Assembly: GCA_002840835.1 (NCBI GenBank)
Contig: PHCQ01000019.1
Location: 1 to 64,000 of the forward strand
Direction: 5' to 3'
DNA: 64,000 bases
Source of the DNA: Betaproteobacteria bacterium HGW-Betaproteobacteria-16
GTDB taxonomy: Bacteria; Pseudomonadota; Gammaproteobacteria; Burkholderiales; Burkholderiaceae_C
This document shows, one piece after another, positions 9,761 through 20,553 of this stretch. A program made the translations under genes and the position numbers. Below the pieces are notes generated by a model. The model was not told where the DNA came from. It searched no databases and saw only the letters and a list, made by a program, of their open reading frames with translations. How positions within the stretch are numbered: position 1 is the first letter of the stretch; the number at the start of each line of letters is the position of its first letter.

Positions 9761-10420
9761 TTGTCTGCAGTGCCTTGGCACACTGCGGTCCGCAGACGCA
9801 TGGCGGCGGACTGGCTGGTCAAGATGATCGGCACCATGGCCAGCATCGCGGGGTTCTTCGTCCTCTTCTTCTGGGTCATGCACAATCCGCCCTCGGCGCA
9901 CACTGTGATGCCGCTCACAGCGATCGATCATTGGGTGAAGGTGAGTGACCGCGCAATGGTCCTGTACGGCTCGCTGTGGCTCTACATCTCACTGGCGCCT
10001 GCTCTCGCAAAAGACAGGGTCGAACTGGTTGCCTGTGCGCGCGATGCCGCCATCATGGCCACTCTTGGGCTGGCCGCGTTCTGGTTTTTCCCAACCACCA
10101 TTCCGGACTTTTCAGTCGACTGGGCACAATATCCCGCGCTGCAAATGCTCAAGGCCACCGACGTTGGCGGGAATGCGTTCCCGTCCCTGCATGTCGCATT
10201 TGCGGCACTTGTGGCCGTGCAATTGAAGCGTCAACTGAGCAGTGTGAACGCACCCGCGTGGGTGCACGTGGCGAACATGCTGTGGGCGCTTGGAATCATC
10301 TATTCGACGCTCGCCACGCGACAGCATGTGTTGATTGATGTGCTTGGCGGTTTGCTGCTGGCAGGCGTCACCAGCCGCATTGGCAAGCTGCTTGATCGAC
10401 TGACATACGCCGATGCCTGA
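9761..10420 (+). CDS. PAP2-superfamily membrane phosphatase/phosphotransferase
   Basis: Integral membrane protein of about 219 residues with five to six helices. Two PAP2 signature blocks are visible: NAFPSLHVAFA (motif 2, PSxH) and STLATRQHVLIDVLGG (motif 3, with its His and Asp). The first block is weak, as in the PAP2_3/inositol phosphoryl-ceramide synthase-like subgroup. The likely substrate is a lipid phosphate, but this cannot be read from sequence. Start is uncertain. The frame is open from ATG 9560, which has GGAGCAGG upstream; TTG 9761, GTG 9770 and ATG 9800 all fit the family's short N-terminus better. TTG 9761 is a compromise. Confidence 0.75.
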   Translation: MSAVPWHTAVRRRMAADWLVKMIGTMASIAGFFVLFFWVMHNPPSAHTVMPLTAIDHWVKVSDRAMVLYGSLWLYISLAPALAKDRVELVACARDAAIMATLGLAAFWFFPTTIPDFSVDWAQYPALQMLKATDVGGNAFPSLHVAFAALVAVQLKRQLSSVNAPAWVHVANMLWALGIIYSTLATRQHVLIDVLGGLLLAGVTSRIGKLLDRLTYADA

Positions 10421-10626
10421 CGCGATGCGGCAGGGCATCGCCAGTGGGGATTGGCGCGCCGATGCTGGCCGCATCGGAACACCGGCAGGACGCGGTACCA
10501 GGTCGGGCAGAAAATGATCCGCGCAACATGAACACCCGGGACGTGACAAACCCATGTGTCATGCCAACGCGAGCTCGTGCGGGCCAACCGTCTGGACGAC
10601 AATCAGCCCATTCCAAGGAGCGCTTC

Positions 10627-10851
10627 ATGAACGTCCGTTGCATAGCCGGCCTTCTGGCACTGACAGCCATGCCGCTGATTCTTGTTGGCTGCGGCCTCGA
10701 AAGCGCCGGCACCGCCGCCACGGCCGGCGCCACCAAGCAGATGGAGCTGGAGCAGGCCCGCAAGACGCAGGAAGCGGTGCGGGAGCAGGTTCAGCAGTCG
10801 ATGGAGCAGATGAACAAGCGCAACGAACAGCTGGATGGGGCGACGCAGTAG
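10627..10851 (+). CDS. Small lipoprotein with coiled-coil tail
   Basis: A 74-residue protein with a lipoprotein signal peptide, MNVRCIAGLLALTAMPLILV then GC, lipobox LVGC with Cys22. The mature part has a short Ala/Gly/Thr linker, then a Gln/Glu-rich helix (QMELEQARKTQEAVREQVQQ and onward) likely to form a coiled coil. AAGGAG lies 7 bases before ATG 10627, which decides the start over the longer open frame from 10444. It stands alone. Predicted to be anchored in the envelope; function unknown. Confidence 0.75.
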   Translation: MNVRCIAGLLALTAMPLILVGCGLESAGTAATAGATKQMELEQARKTQEAVREQVQQSMEQMNKRNEQLDGATQ

Positions 10852-10985
10852 CGCTGCGGGTTGGCAGGCCCGTGACCTGTCCTGCGAAGGCATTGCCGAG
10901 CGCCGGATTGCGGCGGTGAAGGACAATCGCACGCAACCCCGCCCTTGAGCCGCTGCGCTTTCAGTGCAGCTTGATGATTGCTTCC

Positions 10986-12068
10986 ATGCCCACTCAGCCT
11001 GAAACCTTCTGGTCCTCATGCGGCCACGACCGCCTTTCCAGCGACGCGCGAGGCTGGCTGGTGCCCACCGCAGACTATTGGCGCCTGTGGCTGGAGCGGC
11101 CCGAGCTGGCGCTGGTGGAGGAATCCTGTGACGCCGAGCGTGCTTTGCACGCGGCTTTGCAGCATGACCCTTTGCGTGCGGTGCCGCAGGCGGAGCTGAA
11201 TGCGCTGGCAGACGACGACGTGCGGGCCAATCACCGGCTGTTTCTTGATTTTCGCGATGCCGTGATGGCGGCGGGTTCGCTTGAGGCGGCCTATGCCGGT
11301 TTCTTCAAGCAAGGCTCCATTGTGGTGCCGCCGCTGTTCCTGGACCTCATGGTGCAGGCCATCGTCAGCCACTTGCTGGCAGACGAGGCAGATCCCCTGT
11401 GCTGGCGAGCAGCCGAAATGCTGTTCCGTCGGCAGCGGGTGAGCGTGAGCGAGGGGCGGGTGCTCAGCGGTGACGCCGACACGCTGGACATGTTGAACGA
11501 GACGGGCGGCGCTGGCGCGGTGGGACGGCTGCTGTTGCAGGGCGGGGCTGCCTTGCCTGCGGTGCAGGTGGAGGTGCTGGCTGAGGCGAATGGCGAACGG
11601 TACATGGAAAGCCGGTCGGGTGCGGGGCGGTTCAACTTCGTGCTGGACCTGACGCACGAGGTGCAGAACGAGCTGCCGCACGGGCTCACGCTCACGATGA
11701 CGCGATCAAACTCCGGGCTGAAGGCCTTGGCCGGCGTGCTGCAACGCTGGGTGCGGCACTTCCTGGGGACGGGCGTTCAGATCCGCCCGGAAGCACGGGT
11801 GGACGATCCCTCATGGCGCTGGCATCTGGGGCTTGATGTGGAGTCCAGTCGATTGCTCAACGATCTCTACCAGGGTCACCCGGTGGAGCCTGAGCGGCAG
11901 GCGCGCCTGATCAGCCTGTTTCGCCTGCAGTTCGATGATCCTGCCCACGTCTTGCCGGACATGCAGGGCAAGCCGGTGTACCTGGGTCTGGCCATGACCG
12001 GGGGCGGCTTGCTCAAGCTCAAGCCGCAGAACCTGCTGCTCAATCTTCCGCTGGCGCAGCGGTCGTAG
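10986..12068 (+). CDS. DUF6352 family protein
   Basis: A 360-residue soluble protein with no signal peptide. The pattern matches the DUF6352 family as I recall it: an N-terminal TFWSSCGHDRL-type start, RPELALVEESCDAERALHAAL, then VVPPLFLDLMVQAIVSHLL, RQRVSVSEGRVLSGDADTLD and MLNETGGAGAVGRLLLQGGA. ATG 10986 is chosen over TTG 10971 and ATG 10974 because family members begin just before the TFW/CGW motif. The 3' end overlaps the convergent histidine kinase gene by 29 bases. The family has no assigned function. Confidence 0.82.
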   Translation: MPTQPETFWSSCGHDRLSSDARGWLVPTADYWRLWLERPELALVEESCDAERALHAALQHDPLRAVPQAELNALADDDVRANHRLFLDFRDAVMAAGSLEAAYAGFFKQGSIVVPPLFLDLMVQAIVSHLLADEADPLCWRAAEMLFRRQRVSVSEGRVLSGDADTLDMLNETGGAGAVGRLLLQGGAALPAVQVEVLAEANGERYMESRSGAGRFNFVLDLTHEVQNELPHGLTLTMTRSNSGLKALAGVLQRWVRHFLGTGVQIRPEARVDDPSWRWHLGLDVESSRLLNDLYQGHPVEPERQARLISLFRLQFDDPAHVLPDMQGKPVYLGLAMTGGGLLKLKPQNLLLNLPLAQRS

Positions 12069-15000
12069 ACAGCGGTTGCGCTTCACGCAGCGCAACGAAG
12101 AAGGTCGCGCCAGCGCCCGGTGCGCTGGTCGCCCAGATACGGCCCCCCATGCGCGCCACCGCTTTCTGAACCAGCGCCAGCCCGATACCGGTGCCGGGAA
12201 TCTGTTCTTGCCGGTGCAGGCGCTGGAACATGCCGAAGATCCGGTCGTGGTATTTCATGTCGAAGCCAATACCCTGGTCGGTCACGCTGATTTGCACATG
12301 GTCGTTCAAGACCAGCGCTTCGACCTTGACGCGTGGCGAGTCGTCCGTCGGCGTGAACTTCAGGGCGTTGTCTATCAGGTTGCGCACAATGATGACCAAT
12401 CCTTTGGCGTTGGCCTGTACCCACAGGCCGTCAGGGATCAGCACGGTCAGTTCCCCCTGGCGCGCTTCCAGCTCGTCGCGGAACGGCGCAGCCACTGACT
12501 GCACGCAGGTCTGCAGCTCCACAGGTTCGATCTGTTCGGTCAGCGCCTGCAGGCGTGAATAGGCCAGTAAATCGTTGACCAACTGCGACATGTGTAGCGT
12601 CGCGCGCTGTATGCGCCGCAGGTACTCGCGACCCTGGTCGTCGAGCTGATCCGCGTGGTCTTCAAGCAGCAGCGAACTGAAGCCTTCGATGCCACGCAGC
12701 GGCGTTCGCAGATCGTGAGAAGCGGAGTAAGTGAACGACTCGAGTTCGCGGTTCACCGTGGTGAGCTTTTGTACGCTGTCTTGCAGTTGTGCCGTGCGTT
12801 CGGCCACCTTGTTCTCCAGCCCTTCCGTCAGTTCCTGAATTCGCGCTTCTGCCTCCACCCGCAAGCGGATGTTGACGAGCATCTGGGAGAACAGCTGCAG
12901 CAGCGTGGCTTCTTCTTCTCCATAAGTGTGCGTGTTGCGCACCGAGTCCAGGCCCACGAAGCCCAGGCACCTGTCGCCATGCATCAGCGGCAGCGCCATC
13001 AGGCTCTTGATCCCTTGTGGCTTCAGGAAGTCTCGCAGGGGGCCTTCGGGCAACGCCTGGACATCGGGGACGTACATCACCCGTCCATGGCGGTGCTCTT
13101 CGAACCAGTCGGGAATCAATGAGACCGGAATGCGCTGCAGGTTGTCGATTTCCGGACTGACGTTCTCGCCGCACCATTCGTGGGTATTGGATGCGGTCTC
13201 GCTCTCGAAGTCGTAATCGAACAGATAGGCGCGGTCTGCGTCCACGAAACGGCCCATGTCACCCAGCGCTTCATTGATCGCGGTGTGGGCCTCGTGCACC
13301 GGCAGGTTGATGAAGCGGTTGGCCAGGCGAAACAGCAGCAGGACGAACTGGTTCAGGCGCTCACGCTCCCGGTGCACCGCCTGCTGCTCGGTGACGTCGC
13401 GCACCACGAACATGCAGTGTCCGTTTTCGGGCAACCACGCCACGCGGGCATTGAAATGGCGAAGCCCTTCGGGCAATGACAGGCTGTAGTCCATCTCCTG
13501 TATCCCATGCTCGCGGGCGCGGGCCATGGCCTTGCGCTGCATTGCTACCGTGTCGGCAGGCATGACGTCGCCCACAGTCCGTCCCAGGAACTGCTCGGGT
13601 ACCGCATACAGCCGGTTCCTCTGCCCTGCGTGGAAATACACAAAGCGTTCTTGTTCGTCGACCACGAACAGCATGTCTTGCAGCACGTCGAACACCTGTT
13701 CAATCATGGCGCCGCGCTCGCGCGCGGTGGCCTCGGCTTGCCGCAGATCGGTCAGGTCCAGGCAGGAGCCGATGTAGCCGATGAAACGGTGATCGGCATC
13801 AAAGCGGGGGCGACCCTGGTCCAGCAACCAGCGATATTCGCCGCTGTGGTGACGCAGCCGGTACTCCATGCTGAACGGCTCGCGGGCCTCGAACGCGTTC
13901 AGATAGGTGCTCAGACAATGGTCACGGTCGTCCGGGTGCACGCCTTCGAGCCAGCCGTCACCGATCTCCTGCTCCAGGCGGCGACCGGTGAACTCCAGCC
14001 AAGCCTGGTTGAACCAGTCGCAACGGCTGTCGGTCCCGCCGGTCCAGAACAGCGCTGGCGAGGCATTGGCCACCGTCTCCAGCTGATTGAGGGTTTGGCG
14101 CTGGGCTTCTTCCAGGGCTTTGCGTTCGGTGGTTTCAAAAACGGTGCCGGCCATGTAGGTCACATGACCCTGTGCGTCCCGTACACCGCTGCCCTGCGTA
14201 TCGAACCAGCGGAAGCGGCCTTGGGCGTCGCGGGCGCGGAATTCCAGCTGGTAGTTGGCACCTCCCTTGAAAAAGCGCAGCAGGGCCAGGCGCAAGCGGG
14301 GCAGGTCGTCCGGATGGAGGAGTTCCAGAAAGGCTTCCGCCAGCCGTTCGGCCGGGGGGGCGGAATGCCCCAAAGCCACGAAGAACTCGTCGCTGGGACG
14401 AATGAAGCCCTGTCCAAAATCCCATTCCCAGACCTGACCGCGCGAGGCGGCCAGTCGGAAGCGCAGTTCGTTGCGCGCCAGCGCGCGCTGGTCGATTTCA
14501 AGTTGCGTGACATCCCGGAACATCAACAGCAGGCGCGGGCGACCGTCCACCGTGACCTTCTCGGCGCTGTAGCGCACGTGGATTTCCTGGCCGTTCGGGC
14601 CTGTGCTGCTGCCCTGGGCATCGCGCACGTGCTCGCCGCTTTCCAGTGCCGCAAGCAATCGCTGGCGGCTCTCGGCCGCGCGCCAGAGACCCAGCTCGGT
14701 GGAGGTGGCGTCGAGCAGCTGTTCGCGCGGTCGACCAAACAGGGTGCAAAACGCGTCGTTGACCAGCAGGAGCCGTCCGCTGTCCCAATCACTCAGTGAC
14801 ATGGCTTCGGGGGCTGCCTGGAACACCGATTCGAACAGTTGCTGGGCCGCCAGGCGGCTTGCATCGGCTTCATGGCGCTCGGTGATGTCGCGGCTGACTG
14901 CCAGAACCGTGGGCTTGTCTCCCGGCAGTGCAGGTTCCAGGAGGGCCTGTGCCTCCCAGTGGCGCAGGCCCGCTGGTCCGGGGTAGGAGAAATACAGGGT

Positions 15001-16149
15001 ATCGGCTTGCCCGGTCCTGAAGACACCCTCGATGTAGGCACACCATTTCTCTGCGAGCGCCGGCGGTGCCCCGATCTCGGAGAGGGTCCGTCCCAGCATC
15101 TCCCCCGGCTTGAGACCGTTGGCCGCTTCAACAGCCGGGTTGGCGTACATGACGCGCAGGTTCCGGTCGTAGCGCACCACGACGTCGGGGAGGTGGCCGG
15201 TCAGTGTCTGAAAGTGCCTCTCGCTGCGGCGCAGGTGGTGGATCGCCCTGTCCAGGCGCCAGGCACCGAAAGCCATGGTGCCTGCCACCAGCAAGGTCAG
15301 CCCGATGGCCAGGGGCAGCACCGCCGTCCAGGCGGCCAGCACGTCCTGAATGGGCAGCGCGTACACCACCATCAGGCGCTCTGCCCCTTCTCCCAGTCGG
15401 TGGTAGCCCACGATACGCGACACGCCGTCGATGACGGCCACCGCCTCAATGACACCGGAGGGGGCCTCTTGCATGGCGTCGGCGATGCGGCCGCGGATCA
15501 TGCGGCCCTGTTCCAGCTCGATCAGCGGATGGCGCGTCAGTATGGTGGTGGCGCCGTCGTCTTCAATGCGAATCAGGCTCATGCTGCCGCCGGGCGGCAG
15601 GCCTTCCGACGCAAATCGTTCCAGCAGAGCCTTGCGTGGCAGCATCACCTCCCAGGTCTGGCCACCTCGTTCCGGCACTTGCCGCCAGATCAGCGGCAGG
15701 ACCCACTCCCCCAACTCCTCACGCGCCAGACCGGGCAGCCACTGGCTGACGGGCAGGTCGGTCGAAGGCCTTTCAGGCTGGCGAAGCGTGAAGGGCAGAT
15801 TCAGGGATTCGACCAGCGGGGATGGGTCGGCCAGCAGCTGTCTCTGTCCTGGCGTGGAAGACCCATGCACCACCTCCATGCTGGCCCGTGCCACTCTCAG
15901 CGATTCCTCCAGCTCAGCTGCCAGACGTTTGACCTCGCGCTGCGCCTGTGCCTTGGCCCTGTCCAGCGCCACATCGCGCTGTGTCAGCAGAAGTCCGGCG
16001 GACAACAGAAGCAGCAACCCGATGGCACCGGTTGCGAGCACCCGCAACCAGGTCCGCCCTGGGTCGGGCGCAGTGGCTGCTGGTGGGGGGCTTGCCGGGG
16101 CCTGGTCGGCCGGCTCACCATGTGCATGGAAGGCGGGGGGAGGAAGCAT
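12040..16149 (-). CDS. Membrane sensor histidine kinase with five PAS domains and a GAF domain
   Basis: A very large kinase, 1369 residues. Helix one (about 35-56) and helix two (about 275-297) flank a periplasmic sensor domain. Five PAS-type repeats follow: about 310-420 (HLPDVVVRYDRNLRVMYANP), 440-550, 560-680, 690-810 (ASPALFWTGGTDSRCDWFNQ) and 820-930. A GAF domain (about 950-1100) and a short coiled coil come next. HisKA has the His in SASHDLRTPLRGIEGFS, and a HATPase domain ends the protein. There is no receiver, so its partner regulator is elsewhere. The C-terminus is convergent with DUF6352. ATG 16149 has no clear ribosome binding site. Probably a multi-signal (redox, light or small molecule) input kinase. 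Confidence 0.9.
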   Translation of the reverse strand: MLPPPAFHAHGEPADQAPASPPPAATAPDPGRTWLRVLATGAIGLLLLLSAGLLLTQRDVALDRAKAQAQREVKRLAAELEESLRVARASMEVVHGSSTPGQRQLLADPSPLVESLNLPFTLRQPERPSTDLPVSQWLPGLAREELGEWVLPLIWRQVPERGGQTWEVMLPRKALLERFASEGLPPGGSMSLIRIEDDGATTILTRHPLIELEQGRMIRGRIADAMQEAPSGVIEAVAVIDGVSRIVGYHRLGEGAERLMVVYALPIQDVLAAWTAVLPLAIGLTLLVAGTMAFGAWRLDRAIHHLRRSERHFQTLTGHLPDVVVRYDRNLRVMYANPAVEAANGLKPGEMLGRTLSEIGAPPALAEKWCAYIEGVFRTGQADTLYFSYPGPAGLRHWEAQALLEPALPGDKPTVLAVSRDITERHEADASRLAAQQLFESVFQAAPEAMSLSDWDSGRLLLVNDAFCTLFGRPREQLLDATSTELGLWRAAESRQRLLAALESGEHVRDAQGSSTGPNGQEIHVRYSAEKVTVDGRPRLLLMFRDVTQLEIDQRALARNELRFRLAASRGQVWEWDFGQGFIRPSDEFFVALGHSAPPAERLAEAFLELLHPDDLPRLRLALLRFFKGGANYQLEFRARDAQGRFRWFDTQGSGVRDAQGHVTYMAGTVFETTERKALEEAQRQTLNQLETVANASPALFWTGGTDSRCDWFNQAWLEFTGRRLEQEIGDGWLEGVHPDDRDHCLSTYLNAFEAREPFSMEYRLRHHSGEYRWLLDQGRPRFDADHRFIGYIGSCLDLTDLRQAEATARERGAMIEQVFDVLQDMLFVVDEQERFVYFHAGQRNRLYAVPEQFLGRTVGDVMPADTVAMQRKAMARAREHGIQEMDYSLSLPEGLRHFNARVAWLPENGHCMFVVRDVTEQQAVHRERERLNQFVLLLFRLANRFINLPVHEAHTAINEALGDMGRFVDADRAYLFDYDFESETASNTHEWCGENVSPEIDNLQRIPVSLIPDWFEEHRHGRVMYVPDVQALPEGPLRDFLKPQGIKSLMALPLMHGDRCLGFVGLDSVRNTHTYGEEEATLLQLFSQMLVNIRLRVEAEARIQELTEGLENKVAERTAQLQDSVQKLTTVNRELESFTYSASHDLRTPLRGIEGFSSLLLEDHADQLDDQGREYLRRIQRATLHMSQLVNDLLAYSRLQALTEQIEPVELQTCVQSVAAPFRDELEARQGELTVLIPDGLWVQANAKGLVIIVRNLIDNALKFTPTDDSPRVKVEALVLNDHVQISVTDQGIGFDMKYHDRIFGMFQRLHRQEQIPGTGIGLALVQKAVARMGGRIWATSAPGAGATFFVALREAQPLSTTAAPAED

Positions 16150-16266
16150 GAACGCTGGTTGACAGGGGAATTGACCCTACCCGCTCATTTTCGGTGAGAC
16201 AGCCCGTTGCGCCCGCATATGGCGAATCCGGGCAGAAAAAGTGTGACTTCCTGCACTCCGGCGGTA

Positions 16267-16285
16267 GGCGGCACGCGCTGCCGCC
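16267..16285 (-). terminator. Possible weak terminator hairpin after icmF
   Basis: A 7-bp perfect stem GGCGGCA/TGCCGCC with a 5-base loop lies 6 bases past the icmF stop, without a T run. It may slow or protect the transcript end. Confidence 0.35.
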
Positions 16286-16290
16286 AGCGT

Positions 16291-19200
16291 TCACATGTTC
16301 CGGCGGTATTGCCCACCCACTTCGAACAGGGCGCGCGTGATCTGTCCCAGCGAGCACACCCGCACCGCGTCCATCAGCACCTCGAACACGTTGCCGTTGT
16401 CGATCACCGCCTGCTGCAGGCGCTTGAGCATGGCCGGGGATTCGGCGGCGTGGCGGGCATGGAAGTCGGCCAGGCGCTTTAACTGACTCTGTTTTTCTTC
16501 GTCGGTGGAGCGGGCCAGTTCCAGCGTGTCGGGCGCGGCCTCGCCGTTGGGGTTGCGGAAGGTGTTCACGCCCACGATGGGGTACTCGCCCGTGTGCTTG
16601 AGCATCTCGTAGTGCATGGACTCGTCCTGGATCTTGCCGCGCTGGTAGCCGGTTTCCATCGCACCCAGCACACCGCCGCGCTCGGCGATTTTCTCGAACT
16701 CCTGCAGCACGGCTTCTTCCACCAGTTCGGTGAGCTCGTCAATGATGAAGGCGCCCTGGTTGGGGTTCTCGTTCTTGGCCAGACCCCACTCGCGGTTGAT
16801 GATGAGCTGGATCGCCATGGCGCGACGCACCGAATCTTCCGTGGGCGTGGTGATGGCCTCGTCGAAAGCGTTGGTGTGCAGGCTGTTGCAGTTGTCGTAG
16901 ATGGCGATCAGCGCCTGCAGCGTGGTGCGGATGTCGTTGAACTGGATCTCTTGCGCGTGCAGTGAGCGGCCACTGGTCTGCACGTGGTACTTCAATTTCT
17001 GGCTGCGCTCGTTGGCGCCGTACTTGTCGCGCATGGCCACCGCCCAGATGCGGCGCGCCACCCGGCCCAGCACGGTGTACTCAGGGTCCATGCCGTTGCT
17101 GAAGAAGAAGCTCAGGTTGGGCGCGAAGTCGTCGATGTGCATGCCACGCGCCAGGTAGGCCTCCACAAAGGTGAAACCGTTGCTGAGCGTGAAGGCCAGC
17201 TGGCTGATCGGGTTGGCGCCGGCTTCGGCGATGTGGTAGCCGCTGATGCTCACCGAATAGAAGTTGCGCACGTCGTGGTGAACGAAGTATTCGGCAATGT
17301 CGCCCATCACCTTGAGTGAGAACTCGGTGGAGAAGATGCAGGTGTTCTGGCCCTGGTCTTCTTTCAGGATGTCGGCTTGCACCGTGCCGCGTACGTTGGC
17401 AAGCACCCACTCACGGATCTTGGCCGCTTCGGTGGCGGTGGGCTCGCGGCCATTCTCGGCCTGGAATTTCTCCAGATTCTGGTCGATGGCGGTGTTCATG
17501 AACATCGCCAGGATGCTGGGTGCCGGCCCGTTGATGGTCATGGAGACGGAGGTGGCCGGGTGGCAGAGGTCGAAGCCGCTGTAGAGCACTTTCATGTCGT
17601 CCAGCGTGGCAATGCTCACGCCGGAGTTGCCCACCTTGCCGTAGATGTCGGGACGCGGGTCGGGGTCGTTGCCGTAGAGCGTGACCGAGTCGAAGGCGGT
17701 GGACAGGCGCTTGGCAGGTGTGCCCGCAGACAGCAGCTTGAAGCGTCGGTTGGTGCGGAACGCGTCGCCTTCACCGGCGAACATGCGGGTGGGATCCTCG
17801 CCTTCGCGCTTGAAGGCGAAGGTGCCAGCGGTGTAGGGGAAGCTGCCGGGCACATTGTCCAGCATGAGCCACTTCAGGATCTCGCCATGGTCTTCGTACT
17901 GCGGTAGCGCGACCTTGCGGATGGTGGTGCCCGAGAGGCTCCTGGTGGTCAGCGCGGTGCGGATTTCCTTGTCCCGGATTTTCACCACGTACTCGTCGCC
18001 CGCGTAGGCCTTTTGCATGTCGGGCCATTGGGCCAGCAGTTTGCGGGCGGCCGGATCCTGGTTCAGTTCACGCACCTGGGCCAGATCGACCACGGCTTCG
18101 GCCGCGCGCGAACGTTCTGGCTTTTCCACGCGCAGCATCGCCGCGCTGGCATGCAGTTGCTGGATTTCGCGCGCCAGGCGCGCCTGTTCGCGCGCCGCCT
18201 TTTTGTAGCCGCGCACGGTGTCGCTGATCTCGGCCAGGTAGCGGGTGCGCGCGCCGGGCACGATGGGGGTCTGGTTGGTGCTGTGGCGCACCGTCACCTG
18301 GGGCAAGCGGCCTTCGGCCAGCGTCAGCCCCAGTTCGGCCAGGCGAAGCTTGAGCGCCTGGTACAGCGCGGTCACGCCGTCGTCGTTGAAGCGAGCGGCC
18401 ATGGTACCGAACACCGGCATCTGCTCGGTGGGCGTGGTCCAGGCTTCCTTGTTGCGCTGCACCTGCTTGGCCACGTCGCGCAGCGCGTCACTGGCGCCTT
18501 TGCGGTCGAACTTGTTGATCGCCACGAACTCGGCGAAGTCGAGCATGTCGATCTTCTCCAACTGGCTGGCGGCGCCGAACTCCGGCGTCATCACGTACAT
18601 GGGAATGTCCACGTGCGGCACGATGGCTGCGTCGCCCTGGCCGATGCCGGAGGTCTCGACGATGATCATGTCGAAGGCGGCCACCTTGCACGCGGCGATC
18701 ACGTCGGGCAGGGCGGCGCTGATCTCGCTGCCGAAATCGCGTGTGGCAAGGCTGCGCATGAAGACTCTTTGTTCATGTTGCCATGGCCCGATCGCGTTCA
18801 TGCGGATGCGGTCACCCAGCAAGGCGCCACCACTCTTGCGACGTGAAGGGTCGATGCTGATCACTGCCACGCGCATCGCGTCGTCCTGGTCCAACCGCAG
18901 GCGGCGGATGAGTTCGTCGGTGAGTGAGGACTTGCCTGCGCCACCCGTGCCGGTGATGCCGAGCACCGGCACCTGGCGGGCCTTGGCCTGCTCGTGCAGG
19001 GCGGTCACGATGGCCGGATCTGCCTTGCCGGCCTCCAGTGCCGTGATGAGCTGTGCCAGCGCACGCCAGTTCATTTCGCCCTGGCCTTGGATGTCGCTCA
19101 GCGAACTGGGCGCGTGAGAAGTGAGGTCGCGGTCGCAGCGCATCACCATCTCACCGATCATGCCGGCCAGTCCCATGCGCTGACCGTCTTCCGGACTGTA

Positions 19201-19584
19201 GATGCGGGTCACGCCGTAGTCCTGCAGTTCGCGGATTTCGCTGGGCACGATCACGCCGCCACCGCCACCGAACACCTGGATGTGCTCGCCCCCGCGCGCC
19301 TTGAGCAGGTCCACCATGTACTTGAAGTACTCCACATGGCCACCCTGGTACGAACTGATGGCGATCCCCTGCACGTCCTCCTGCAGGGCAGCTGTGACCA
19401 CCTCATCCACGCTGCGGTTGTGGCCCAGGTGGATCACTTCGGCGCCCATGCCTTGCAGGATGCGGCGCATGATGTTGATAGCCGCATCGTGCCCATCGAA
19501 CAGGCTGGCGGCGGTGACGAAGCGCACCTTGTGCGTGGGGCGGTAGCTGGCGAGGGCCTGGTAGTCGGCGTTGAGTTGGGTCAT
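16291..19584 (-). CDS. icmF: Fused isobutyryl-CoA mutase (IcmF) with built-in G-protein chaperone
   Basis: Adenosylcobalamin-dependent acyl-CoA mutase of 1097 residues, the length of characterised IcmF proteins. Three modules occur in the IcmF order. The B12-binding domain (about 20-150) has DGH at 30-32 supplying the axial His, and [11 protein letters not shown] MeaB-like GTPase (about 200-520) has Walker [10 protein letters not shown] at 212-220. The large substrate-binding TIM-barrel domain follows, with [20 protein letters not shown] and [17 protein letters not shown]. It interconverts isobutyryl- and butyryl-CoA, and some members prefer isovaleryl/pivalyl-CoA. The gene lies 30 bases after ppk2 on the same strand. 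No B12 riboswitch was seen upstream. Confidence 0.95.
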   Translation of the reverse strand: MTQLNADYQALASYRPTHKVRFVTAASLFDGHDAAINIMRRILQGMGAEVIHLGHNRSVDEVVTAALQEDVQGIAISSYQGGHVEYFKYMVDLLKARGGEHIQVFGGGGGVIVPSEIRELQDYGVTRIYSPEDGQRMGLAGMIGEMVMRCDRDLTSHAPSSLSDIQGQGEMNWRALAQLITALEAGKADPAIVTALHEQAKARQVPVLGITGTGGAGKSSLTDELIRRLRLDQDDAMRVAVISIDPSRRKSGGALLGDRIRMNAIGPWQHEQRVFMRSLATRDFGSEISAALPDVIAACKVAAFDMIIVETSGIGQGDAAIVPHVDIPMYVMTPEFGAASQLEKIDMLDFAEFVAINKFDRKGASDALRDVAKQVQRNKEAWTTPTEQMPVFGTMAARFNDDGVTALYQALKLRLAELGLTLAEGRLPQVTVRHSTNQTPIVPGARTRYLAEISDTVRGYKKAAREQARLAREIQQLHASAAMLRVEKPERSRAAEAVVDLAQVRELNQDPAARKLLAQWPDMQKAYAGDEYVVKIRDKEIRTALTTRSLSGTTIRKVALPQYEDHGEILKWLMLDNVPGSFPYTAGTFAFKREGEDPTRMFAGEGDAFRTNRRFKLLSAGTPAKRLSTAFDSVTLYGNDPDPRPDIYGKVGNSGVSIATLDDMKVLYSGFDLCHPATSVSMTINGPAPSILAMFMNTAIDQNLEKFQAENGREPTATEAAKIREWVLANVRGTVQADILKEDQGQNTCIFSTEFSLKVMGDIAEYFVHHDVRNFYSVSISGYHIAEAGANPISQLAFTLSNGFTFVEAYLARGMHIDDFAPNLSFFFSNGMDPEYTVLGRVARRIWAVAMRDKYGANERSQKLKYHVQTSGRSLHAQEIQFNDIRTTLQALIAIYDNCNSLHTNAFDEAITTPTEDSVRRAMAIQLIINREWGLAKNENPNQGAFIIDELTELVEEAVLQEFEKIAERGGVLGAMETGYQRGKIQDESMHYEMLKHTGEYPIVGVNTFRNPNGEAAPDTLELARSTDEEKQSQLKRLADFHARHAAESPAMLKRLQQAVIDNGNVFEVLMDAVRVCSLGQITRALFEVGGQYRRNM

Positions 19585-19614
19585 GGCAGGTGGGGTTGGG
19601 TCAGGTATTCAATG

Positions 19615-20496
19615 TCAGGCAATGCGCAGGCCAGCCAGCGTGGGGTCGTCTGGCGGGTAACGCAGATCCAGGGCCTTGAGCGTGTCGCGCACCAGGGTGG
19701 CGATCATCAGGTTGCGGTGGGTCTTTGAATCGGCGGGCACCACCGTCCATGGGGCCCAGGGCGTGCTGGTCGCACCAAGCAGATCTTCATAGGCCTTCTG
19801 GTAGTCGCCCCACTGCTGCCGCACTTCCACGTCGCCATGGCTGAATTTCCAGTGCTTGGAGGGGTCGTCGATCCGGGCCTGCAGGCGTTCGCGCTGCTCA
19901 TCGAATCCGATGTGCAGCATGCACTTGAGAATGACCGTGCCTGTCTCGGCCAGCATGCGCTCGAAAGCGTTGATATGTTCAAAGCGCTGACGGGTCTGCT
20001 CCGGCGTGATCCAGCCATTGACCGGGGGGACCAGCACATCTTCATAGTGGCTGCGGTTGAAGACCATGATCTCGCCGGCGCCTGGCACGTGCTGGTGGAT
20101 GCGCCACAGGTAGTCGTGCGCGCGTTCGGCCTCGGTCGGGGCCTTCCAGCCCATGGTGTGTACCCCCAGCGGGCTGGTGCGCGAGAACACACCGCGCACG
20201 GTGCCGTCCTTGCCCGACGTGTCGGTGCCTTGCAGCACCAGCAGCAGCTTGAAGCGCTTGTCGGCAAAGAACACTTCCTGCAACTGGTCGAGCTCTTCGG
20301 CCAGAACCTCGACAGCGGCCTTGTCTTCCGCCTTGTTGCCGTTGGAATAAGGTTTGGCGCCGGTGTCGAATGCCTTGAGATCGACGCCTTTTCCATTGCG
20401 CGCGACCGGTACCTGCCAGTCGGACCAAGGGGTGCCCTTGGAGGCCTGAATGGCGGCCGCCGGAAAAGGCAGCGAAATCTCGCTCGAGCTGGGCAT
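19615..20496 (-). CDS. ppk2: Polyphosphate kinase 2 family protein (polyphosphate:nucleotide phosphotransferase)
   Basis: A 293-residue P-loop kinase of the PPK2 family, which moves phosphate between polyphosphate and nucleotides. Walker A is GTDTSGKDG (residues 90-98) in LLLVLQGTDTSGKDGTV. The lid region is SRTSPLGVHTMGWKAP and the Walker B region is IMVFNRSHYEDVLVP. A single PPK2 domain of this length fits the class that phosphorylates nucleoside mono- or diphosphates; which one cannot be decided by eye. ATG 20496 has GGAG 9 bases upstream. It is the first gene of a ppk2-icmF operon preceded by a perfect palindrome. Confidence 0.92.
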   Translation of the reverse strand: MPSSSEISLPFPAAAIQASKGTPWSDWQVPVARNGKGVDLKAFDTGAKPYSNGNKAEDKAAVEVLAEELDQLQEVFFADKRFKLLLVLQGTDTSGKDGTVRGVFSRTSPLGVHTMGWKAPTEAERAHDYLWRIHQHVPGAGEIMVFNRSHYEDVLVPPVNGWITPEQTRQRFEHINAFERMLAETGTVILKCMLHIGFDEQRERLQARIDDPSKHWKFSHGDVEVRQQWGDYQKAYEDLLGATSTPWAPWTVVPADSKTHRNLMIATLVRDTLKALDLRYPPDDPTLAGLRIA

Positions 20497-20553
20497 GCAG
20501 TGCTCCGGTAGGCCACGGGCGCGATGAGCCGGGCAACGGGTGGACGGGGTTGG

